The notes below the pieces were generated by a model. That model saw only the letters and a program-made list of their open reading frames with translations. It ran no database searches and was not told where the DNA came from. Shown in pieces: positions 51,539-58,355 of a stretch of DNA of 64,000 nucleotides. The stretch is from CAYJLF01 sp964371055 (GTDB lineage Bacteria > Eisenbacteria > RBG-16-71-46 > CAIMUX01), in contig CAYJLF010000001.1 of the NCBI GenBank assembly GCA_964371055.1, positions 372,001 to 436,000 on the forward strand, in the 5' to 3' direction. Every line of letters starts with the position of its first letter. Position 1 is the stretch's first letter. The position numbers and the translations under genes are program-made.

Positions 51539-54500
51539 TCATCGCAGGATGGCGACTCTCCGCCCCGCCGCCCGCCGCATCCCCTCCAGCCGCTCGTGCC
51601 CGGGGTTGAACCGCAGGCCGTCTCGCAGCGTCGCCTGCGCGAGCGATTCCTCCCCGACCGAACGGAACAACTCCGCGCGCATCAGGTAGGCGTTCGAGTA
51701 GTACGGGTTCCGCTGCACGGCCGCGGCGCTCCATTCCAGCGCGGTCGCGGGATCGCCGCGGAGCGCGGCGACCTGGGCCAGCCCCAGGAGGGCGAAGTAG
51801 CAGGAGCGGCTCTGCGGATGGTTCAGCACGCTCTCGAACGCCTCCTCGGCCCCGCTCAGGTCTCCCGATTCGACCCGTCGCGCCCCGAGCAGGAGGGCGG
51901 CGTGAGGCAGTAAGGGATCGGCCCGCACGATCGCTTCCAACGAATCGGTGGGAACGGCGCCCGCTTGCAGTCGACGCATGGTGCGCACGCGCGCCGCGCG
52001 CAATGCATCCCCCAGGGCATCCCAGCGCGGCACCGCCTCCGCCAGAGCCAGGGCATCGGGAACCGTGCTTACATGTCCCTCTCCGAGGTGACGCAGCTCC
52101 GCCGCCAGTCCCGGCACGGCGATGCGCCGTACTTCCCCCCACGGATCCTCGAGCACCATGGGGTCGATCAGCCCCGGCTCCCACTCGTGCGGGTAGCTGA
52201 CCAGTGCCCGGACGAGCTCCCCGACCGGCACTCCGGGCAGGAGCGCGAGGAGCCCCTGCACGCGGCCCCGCGCCGACCGGCGCTGCAGATCACTGCCGGC
52301 CCGGTGATCTGCGGGTGACGCCCCGGCGGTCCTCGTGAGCCCGCGGATCATCTCGTAGGGAGCCCGGTGCTCGAGCCACGCGCTGTCATCGGAGTTCCTC
52401 GCGCGCGCCTCCCGGGCGATCTGCCGCACTTCGTTCTCCGGGCCGACGAAGAAGTACGCGAGGTGGAGCGGATCGAAGATCCCGGCGAACGCCAGCGAAG
52501 CCTGGACCGACGGGACCGACATCCGCCGTTGCAGTTCCTCCCACCGGACCTCGATCGGCTGGTCCGACGCCAGCACGATGAAGTCCCACGGATTGCTCTG
52601 AAAGACGATCAGGTGCGGAAACGACTCCGCCAGAGAGGCGAGAATCACCGCGAACGCCTCGGCCGACAGATCGTAGTTCTGGATCCACTGCGCGAAGACC
52701 CCGCCCGGCCGGAGGCGCGCGCGGACCGTGGCGTGGAACTCGGTCGTGAAGAGGTTGGCCACTCCGGCCATCCACGGGTTCGACGGCTCGGAGGTGATGA
52801 CGTCGTACATCGTCGGGGCGTAGGTCAGGTGCACCCGGCCATCCTCGACGATCAGACGGGCGCGCGGATCGGCCAGCGGGTCGCCGTTGACCGCGGCGAA
52901 ATAGGGCGCGGCATCGAGGACGGCCTGCTCGATCTCGAGGATGTCGACCCGCTCCACCGCGTCGTGCGTGAGGAGGGCTCCCGCCGTCGTTCCGCTGCCG
53001 AAGCCGATCACGGCCACCTCGCGCGCCCGGGGTGCGACGAGGACCGGCAGGTGGCCGAGCAACGACTGGGTGAGGACGTCACCGGGATTCGTGCTCGCGT
53101 CCGGCTTCCCGCCGACGTGGAGCGCGGCGCTGCCGAGGGTGCGATAGACCGCGACCGGCGCGTTTCGCCCCTCGCGATGGTAAATGAGCTGCCCCGGATC
53201 GGAACGCGCCACGCTCTCGCCGGTGTAGAGGTCGCGATAGAGACCCTGGTTGAGCGCGGAGACGTCCAGCTCCGGACGCACGAGCGCCAGCACGACACCA
53301 CCGAGCACGATCGAGGCGGGCAGGAGCACACTCCGGCCGAAGCGGGATCCGGTCGCCTCCCGCGGTCGCTCGGGGTGGCGGGTCGAGCGCAGGACGCCCA
53401 GGACGGCGGCGATCGCCACGCTGAGCAGGCCGGCGGCCAGGAGGGTGCTCGACACCCCCAGGCGAGGAATCAGGACAAAGCCGGCCAGCAGGCTCCCGGC
53501 GATCCCGCCGATGGTGTTCCCGAGGTAGACCCTCCCCACGTTCGCTTCCGGCGAGAGGTCGCGTCCGGCCTCGCGGATCGCACGCACGACGACCGGAAAG
53601 AGCGCGCCCATGAGGAGACAGGGCAGAAGCACGAGGACCGCGGCGAGCAGGAGATGGCTGAGCGGAAAGCCGGCGACGCCGAAGTTCGCGACGAGGTCTC
53701 GAAAGAACGCGACATGTAGCGCGGGGAGGCGATTCAAGTAGAGCAGTCCGGCCAGGCCGATCCACCCGAGCGCTCCCTCCAGCAGGCACATCGCCCTGAC
53801 TCCGCCGAGGGGCGTGCGATCGGCCCACCGGGCCGCGAGCGCGCTCCCCGCGCCGAGCCCAAGGAGATAGACCGCCAGCATCGCCGCGAAGGCATAGACC
53901 GAGGGACCGAGCGTCAGACCGAGGACGCGGAACCACGCCACCTGGTAGGCGATCGCCGCCGCCCCCGAGAACCCGAAGAGGACGGCGACCGTCCACTGTC
54001 GCCCGCTCCAGGCCACCACCTGTCCCGCGCGGCGCGGGGCCGGCGCCGTTGGCGGCTCGATCGCCCCGGCGCGACGGCTGGCGTACAGCGCGGTCAGGGC
54101 CACGACGAGGTCGATGCCGCCGGCGATCACGCACGTCTTCCAGATCCCGACCGCCGGCAGGAGAGCGAACGATGCCACGACCGTCCCGACGACGGCGCCC
54201 AGGGTGTTGACTCCATAGAGCAGCCCGGCCTCGCGGCTGTCGTGCCGCTCCGATCGCGCGAACGCCCCCACGATCAAAGGCAGGGTCGCCCCCATCAGCA
54301 CGACCGGGATGAAGAGCAGCGCGAAGACGACAAGGAATCGGAGCAGGAGAAAGGTCCCGTTCCCCGGCTCCAGTGATCGATAGAGGGTCTCGAAGAGGGG
54401 CGGTGTCGCGCGGAAGAGCGGGATCGACGCGACGGCTGCGACGGCGAGCGCCAGTTCCATGAGGCCGTAGGCCCGGAGCGGCCGCCGGATCCGCTCTCCC

Positions 54501-54688
54501 ACCCGTGCGATCCAGGCGCTCCCCACGCCGAGTCCGGCCATGAAGGCAGCGACCACCGTGCTGACGGCAAGCAGCGTGTTGCCAAGGATGTAGGAGAGCT
54601 CCTTGAACCAGGCAATCTCGAGGATCAGGCTCGCGCACCCGCTGAGGAAGAAGCAGGCGCGCAGCAGCCGTCGGGCGTTTTCGTTCAA
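51539..54688 (-). CDS. membrane-fused spermidine-synthase-like protein with TPR
   Basis: About 1049 aa. The N-terminal about 470 residues are a polytopic membrane region of 12 or more helices in two similar halves, each opening with SG...EI/YQ.AW (LSGCASLILEIAWFKELSY; FSGAAAIAYQVAWFRVLGL). A spermidine-synthase-like methyltransferase fold follows: VAVIGFGSGTTAGALL, VDILEIEQAVLDAAPYF, and YDVITSEPSNPWMAGVANLF. The last 200 residues are TPR-like (SCYFALLGLAQVAALRGDPA). Such fused synthases are common, and their product is usually unproven. TTG 54688 has GGGAG upstream; a longer GTG start at 54751 lacks one. It ends 57 nt before the sensor kinase gene, same strand. Confidence 0.85.
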   Translation of the reverse strand: MNENARRLLRACFFLSGCASLILEIAWFKELSYILGNTLLAVSTVVAAFMAGLGVGSAWIARVGERIRRPLRAYGLMELALAVAAVASIPLFRATPPLFETLYRSLEPGNGTFLLLRFLVVFALLFIPVVLMGATLPLIVGAFARSERHDSREAGLLYGVNTLGAVVGTVVASFALLPAVGIWKTCVIAGGIDLVVALTALYASRRAGAIEPPTAPAPRRAGQVVAWSGRQWTVAVLFGFSGAAAIAYQVAWFRVLGLTLGPSVYAFAAMLAVYLLGLGAGSALAARWADRTPLGGVRAMCLLEGALGWIGLAGLLYLNRLPALHVAFFRDLVANFGVAGFPLSHLLLAAVLVLLPCLLMGALFPVVVRAIREAGRDLSPEANVGRVYLGNTIGGIAGSLLAGFVLIPRLGVSSTLLAAGLLSVAIAAVLGVLRSTRHPERPREATGSRFGRSVLLPASIVLGGVVLALVRPELDVSALNQGLYRDLYTGESVARSDPGQLIYHREGRNAPVAVYRTLGSAALHVGGKPDASTNPGDVLTQSLLGHLPVLVAPRAREVAVIGFGSGTTAGALLTHDAVERVDILEIEQAVLDAAPYFAAVNGDPLADPRARLIVEDGRVHLTYAPTMYDVITSEPSNPWMAGVANLFTTEFHATVRARLRPGGVFAQWIQNYDLSAEAFAVILASLAESFPHLIVFQSNPWDFIVLASDQPIEVRWEELQRRMSVPSVQASLAFAGIFDPLHLAYFFVGPENEVRQIAREARARNSDDSAWLEHRAPYEMIRGLTRTAGASPADHRAGSDLQRRSARGRVQGLLALLPGVPVGELVRALVSYPHEWEPGLIDPMVLEDPWGEVRRIAVPGLAAELRHLGEGHVSTVPDALALAEAVPRWDALGDALRAARVRTMRRLQAGAVPTDSLEAIVRADPLLPHAALLLGARRVESGDLSGAEEAFESVLNHPQSRSCYFALLGLAQVAALRGDPATALEWSAAAVQRNPYYSNAYLMRAELFRSVGEESLAQATLRDGLRFNPGHERLEGMRRAAGRRVAILR

Positions 54689-55122
54689 GGGCGCTCCCAG
54701 GCGGGGGCCCCTTCGGGGGGCTCCGCCGCTGGCAGGTGATCGATCCGGCACCCCGGTCTCGGGGACCGGTCGGCGGAGTCTAGCAGAACCGTCGTGGACC
54801 GACGATCGGTGATGTCGCGACCGAATCGCTTATGCGTCAAGCAATTAGAGCCGCCACCCCCTGGATCCACCTCTCTGGGCACCGACGCCGGCCGCCTGCA
54901 CCGTCTCCCCCCTCGGCTCCCGCCCGCAGGACCGGAAAACCCTGAAGCCTCCTCCCGGTCCCCCTTCTCGCGGAACGCTTCAGGCCGGCGGCCTCACCCG
55001 CCGATAACTGACCGGGAGTCTTCGGCGGCCGTCGTCACGGACGGACAACGAGCCGCCGGGCACCGCAGGGATCCTTAGACCAGTCGCCCGCGGAGATCGC
55101 GTCGGCGAGGAGGTACAGGGAG
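54689..55122. other. intergenic region between divergent genes
   Basis: A 434-bp region upstream of both the spermidine-synthase-like gene (minus) and the pilus-like locus (plus). It contains a short AT-rich stretch (about 54825-54848) and an 8-bp inverted repeat CCTGAAGC / GCTTCAGG near 54939 and 54980. I could not identify a promoter, riboswitch or gene with confidence. Confidence 0.45.
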
Positions 55123-55671
55123 ATGCGTTACTCGTTCTTCTGCATGATCGCGGTCGTCGCGATGTTCAGCGCCGGTGCGGCCTACGCGGCCGACGACGTC
55201 GACACCCAGAACTCCACCGTCGCGGGCACGATTCCAGAGCTCTGCCAGATCGGAATCGCCGGCAACCTCTCCGGCCTCCTGACGCTGACGCAGGATGGCA
55301 CCGGGGAATCGGCCTACGACGCCGGCTACGTCGAATCGGCCGCCACCGCCACGACGCTCACGCTCGACGCCAACAAGAGCTGGTCGCTGGGGGTTCACTA
55401 CAGCGGAGCCGGCTGGTCGTGCCCGGGAACGTATGACAAGGACGAGACCGATCTCCTCGTCCAGATCACCAACGTGCCGACCGGTACCGTGCAGAACTCC
55501 TACGACTCGTACCAGTCGCCTCCCAGCTCGAAGGAAGCGATGTTGAATCACACCGCCGGCGTCTCGAACAACTCGGTCGAGATCCAGACCCGGGTCCTGC
55601 TCGACTGGACTCAGGACATCCCGGGCGCCTATTCCATCACGCTCGTCTACACCATGGAAACGACCCCCTGA
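55123..55671 (+). CDS. pilin-like secreted subunit A
   Basis: A 182-aa exported protein (signal MRYSFFCMIAVVAMFSAGAA). The mature domain is beta-rich with two Cys (ELCQIG and WSCPGTYD). Blocks shared with the next gene's product: LLTLT.DGT, GYV.SA..ATTLTL, CPG.YDKDE.DLLV.I.N, PTGT.QN and QTRVLLDWT.DIPG. The final strand GAYSITLVYTMETT has alternating hydrophobic residues like a terminal pilin strand. GGAGG lies 9 nt upstream. With a PapD-like chaperone and a large barrel in the same operon it is probably a chaperone-assembled surface fibre subunit. I do not recognise a named family. Confidence 0.72.
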   Translation: MRYSFFCMIAVVAMFSAGAAYAADDVDTQNSTVAGTIPELCQIGIAGNLSGLLTLTQDGTGESAYDAGYVESAATATTLTLDANKSWSLGVHYSGAGWSCPGTYDKDETDLLVQITNVPTGTVQNSYDSYQSPPSSKEAMLNHTAGVSNNSVEIQTRVLLDWTQDIPGAYSITLVYTMETTP

Positions 55672-55730
55672 TCGAAGTGTGAGTTCAAACGCGCCGGATC
55701 GGTCGCAAGCCGGCGGGAGGAATGCCAAGG

Positions 55731-56309
55731 ATGGCGTTCCCACGTGCGAGGAGTGCACACCGAGTCAGAGCACGACGCCTGGTCGCCGCCGGCGCCCTGG
55801 GCGGACTTGTGCTTTTTGGAGGGAACACCCTCGCCCAGCCCGATGGCGCCGCCTCCCTGATCGTGCGGATCCCGCGATTGAGCCAGCTGGTCATCAACGG
55901 CGACGTCTCCTCTCTTCTCACGCTGACGGCCGACGGCACCGCCGAAGCCTGCTTCGACGGCGGCTACGTGCAGTCCGCTTCCGATGCGACCACCCTCACG
56001 TTGAACACCAATGATGTCTGGGACCTGAGCGCGCGGCTCGGGGGGACCTGGATCTGCCCCGGCTCGTACGACAAGGACGAGAGCGACCTCCTCGTCCGCA
56101 TCAGCAACACGCCCACCGGGACGATCCAGAACGGAGCCTCGGCCTTCATCGCGCTGACGGGGAGTGACCAGGTCATCCTCTCCCACGACTCCGGCGTGAC
56201 CGACAACCAGGTCGCCCTCCAGACCCGGGTGTTGCTCGACTGGACGCGTGACATCCCGGGAAGCTACTCGATCAACGTGACCTACACCCTGGTCACCCAC
56301 CTGCCATGA
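55731..56309 (+). CDS. pilin-like secreted subunit B, paralogue of A
   Basis: A 192-aa exported protein with an Arg-rich signal peptide (AGALGGLVLFGGNTLAQ). It aligns along its whole length with the preceding subunit: LLTLTADGTAEACFDGGYVQ, DATTLTLNTNDVWDL, WICPGSYDKDESDLLV, QTRVLLDWTRDIPGSYSINV. Two Cys are in EACFD and WICPG. ATG 55731 is preferred over 55722, which sits one base after GGGAGG. It arose by duplication and is likely a second subunit of the same fibre. Stop overlaps a potential ATG at 56306 in the chaperone frame. Confidence 0.72.
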   Translation: MAFPRARSAHRVRARRLVAAGALGGLVLFGGNTLAQPDGAASLIVRIPRLSQLVINGDVSSLLTLTADGTAEACFDGGYVQSASDATTLTLNTNDVWDLSARLGGTWICPGSYDKDESDLLVRISNTPTGTIQNGASAFIALTGSDQVILSHDSGVTDNQVALQTRVLLDWTRDIPGSYSINVTYTLVTHLP

Positions 56310-56356
56310 ACCGCCCGGAGAACCACCCAACCCGCGTCGACGGGAACGAGGAGATC

Positions 56357-57232
56357 ATGCGAGGACTCATCATCTGCGCTCTCATCTGTGCCCTGACAAC
56401 CGCCCTTCCCGCCCCGGCGCGGGCCACCTTCGTCGTCTCCCCGATGGAGCTGCACCTGCAGGCAAGCCCGGGCGGGGGCGAGAGCGCCTCCGTCACCGTC
56501 CGGAACACCGGGCATCGTCCCCTCCTGCTCAAGCTCTATCCCTCCGACAGCCGCTTCGACACCGACGGCACCGAGGAGGAGGTGCCGCTCGGCGCTCTGG
56601 AACGGAGCTGCGCGCCCTGGTTGACCCTCGACGCCGCCGTGCTCGAACTGGCTCCGGGCGAGTCGCGCCTCGTCGAGCTCCGCTTCTCGATTCCGGCCGG
56701 CGCGCGCGGCAGCTACTGGACCAAGCTCTACATCGAGGAGATGAGCCAGCCGGAGCCGCTCCGGCGCGAGATTGCACGACGCAAGTACCAGGTCTTCATC
56801 AAGCAGCGCATGGGAGTGCGGGTCTTCGCCGATCTCCCCGGCACCGCCACGCGGGAGGCGCTGGTGGAGAAGGTCCAGACGCAGGCGGAAGAGCGTGGGC
56901 GCTCCTATGCCGTCCGGGTCCGCAACCCGGGCAAGACGCTGCTGCGCTGCCAGGGCCGGGTGGAGATCCGTGATGCCCGCGGCGAAGTGATCGAGGCGGT
57001 CAAGCTCGGTTCGAACGGAGAGTTCCTCATCTTCCCCGGGGCCGCCCGGGACCTGTCGGCGTCGGGCGAGGCCCGGCTGCCACCAGGCACCTACACGGCC
57101 CTGGCGGTCGTGGACTTCGGCGGCGAACACCTGGTGGCGGGAGAGGAGATCTTCCGGATCGGCGGAATTCCCCTCGCCAGCGTGGGCGCGGAACCCGTGA
57201 GCGCAGACGCGGAAGCGGAGGGAGAGGAGTAG
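56357..57232 (+). CDS. PapD-like periplasmic fimbrial chaperone
   Basis: A 291-aa exported protein (signal LIICALICALTTALPAPARA). The first Ig-like domain has the chaperone pattern: FVVSPMELHLQASPGGGESA, VTVRNTGHRPLLLKLYPSD, RLVELRFSIPAGARGSYWTK. A second domain carries YAVRVRNPGKTLLRCQGRVE and LPPGTYTALAVVDFG. PapD-type chaperones cap subunits before secretion. The acidic tail DAEAEGEE is unusual. ATG 57 bases into the frame (56357) begins the signal peptide; 56306 is an alternative. It sits between the two paralogous subunits and the downstream barrel gene, overlapping the next gene by one base. Confidence 0.75.
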   Translation: MRGLIICALICALTTALPAPARATFVVSPMELHLQASPGGGESASVTVRNTGHRPLLLKLYPSDSRFDTDGTEEEVPLGALERSCAPWLTLDAAVLELAPGESRLVELRFSIPAGARGSYWTKLYIEEMSQPEPLRREIARRKYQVFIKQRMGVRVFADLPGTATREALVEKVQTQAEERGRSYAVRVRNPGKTLLRCQGRVEIRDARGEVIEAVKLGSNGEFLIFPGAARDLSASGEARLPPGTYTALAVVDFGGEHLVAGEEIFRIGGIPLASVGAEPVSADAEAEGEE

Positions 57233-57765
57233 TGACCTCCCACGCTGCACAGCGGCTCGCGGTCGACTCCGCCCTCGGAGCGCTCGCCGTGATCGCCCTC
57301 TTCGTTCCCGCGCCCGCGTTCGCGCAGGACACGCCGCCGACGCGCGCGTCTTCCGAGGCGCGGGTCGAGGTCCAGGTCGTGGTGCCGGTCCTGCAGAGAG
57401 TCTCGGCCGGATCTCAGGTCCTCTCTCTGCCGGATGTGACGACGGGTGACCTGATGGCCGGGTTCGTGGAGCCGCCGCGTCCGATCGGACTGGTCGTCTT
57501 CAGCAATTGCCCGTGGGAACTCCGGCTGCGACGCATGGGCGGTATCGCCGGCCGAAGGGACCGAACGGCCCCGGCGATGCTCTGGACCGTCGGCGGATCC
57601 CGATTCGCGGGGCTCGACGACGATTGGATCCCGGCGGCGGGAGGCGGCCGGACGAGCGGAACCAGGGTGGAGCTGCACCTCCGGATCCCCCTGGACTGGG
57701 CCACTTCGCGGCCGGGCATCCTGGAGCCAAGGGTCGAGTACGACCTGGTGCCGTCGGAACTGTGA
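57232..57765 (+). CDS. pilus-locus secreted protein, possible third subunit
   Basis: A 177-aa exported protein starting with GTG in a TAGTG overlap with the chaperone gene. After the signal peptide (ALAVIALFVPAPAFAQ) it follows the subunit layout: a VQVVVPVLQRVSAGSQVLSL strand, LMAGFVEPPRP, VVFSNCPWELRLRR, then IPLDWATSRPGILEPRVEYD, which parallels the DW....PG.Y end of subunits A and B. It is therefore probably a distant subunit, perhaps a tip or adaptor. Similarity is low and judged by eye. Confidence 0.6.
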   Translation: MTSHAAQRLAVDSALGALAVIALFVPAPAFAQDTPPTRASSEARVEVQVVVPVLQRVSAGSQVLSLPDVTTGDLMAGFVEPPRPIGLVVFSNCPWELRLRRMGGIAGRRDRTAPAMLWTVGGSRFAGLDDDWIPAAGGGRTSGTRVELHLRIPLDWATSRPGILEPRVEYDLVPSEL

Positions 57766-57772
57766 GGGGCGC

Positions 57773-58315
57773 ATGAGCAGAGGGTTCAACCGAGGACGAC
57801 CGGCACGGGCGGAAAGGCAGATCCGTCCGGCAAGATGGGTGCGGACGGGATCCACCCCCTTCCTGGCGGCGATCATGCTGGCATCCGCCACGGGAATCGC
57901 GCCGGCGCAGGAGCCGACGCTGCGCGTGCAGGCAACCCGCGTGCTGCTCCCGCTCGTGACTCCGGAGGCGCTCGATGCCGGTCGCGTCGCCTCGGATCCC
58001 GCCCGCGGCGTCTGTGCCCTGGAACTCGACATTGCCGACGGTGCACCCGCGCGCGGGTGGGTGATCTACGTCCGCACCGACGGAGCCGCCTTCCAACCGG
58101 AGACTGCCGGCAAACCGGCCGCGCATCTCCGCTGGAAGTTCGATCACGAGGATGAGCGGTCATGGAGGCCGCTCGACGAACATGAAACGACCGTCCTCGA
58201 AAACCCCGGCGGGGGCGACGCGAAGATCCTCGTGGATCTCTCCGTCGACCTTGGCTGGGAAACCGATCCGGGTACCTACGGCCTGGGCATCCTCTTCCGC
58301 GTCGCCGGCCTCTGA
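57773..58315 (+). CDS. pilus-locus secreted protein, possible fourth subunit
   Basis: A 180-aa exported protein with a signal peptide near STPFLAAIMLASATGIAPA. Beta-rich, with one mature Cys (GVCALELD). Its C-terminus ILVDLSVDLGWETDPGTYGL matches the W...DPG.Y pattern that ends the other three secreted proteins of the locus. The start has GAGGGG upstream. Likely another minor subunit or an anchoring component. The assignment rests on the shared ending and operon position. Confidence 0.58.
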   Translation: MSRGFNRGRPARAERQIRPARWVRTGSTPFLAAIMLASATGIAPAQEPTLRVQATRVLLPLVTPEALDAGRVASDPARGVCALELDIADGAPARGWVIYVRTDGAAFQPETAGKPAAHLRWKFDHEDERSWRPLDEHETTVLENPGGGDAKILVDLSVDLGWETDPGTYGLGILFRVAGL

Positions 58316-58355
58316 CGGTCTTCGACCGCGCACGCGAAGGAGGTCCCCGGGCTGC

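Noticed and set aside
54794..55078. A 94-codon plus-strand open frame between the divergent genes
   Set aside because: Pro/Arg-rich, no ribosome site and no recognisable motif; best read as chance.
54689..55122. Cyclic-di-GMP riboswitch upstream of the pilus-like locus
   Set aside because: I looked for the conserved GEMM elements and did not find a convincing match.
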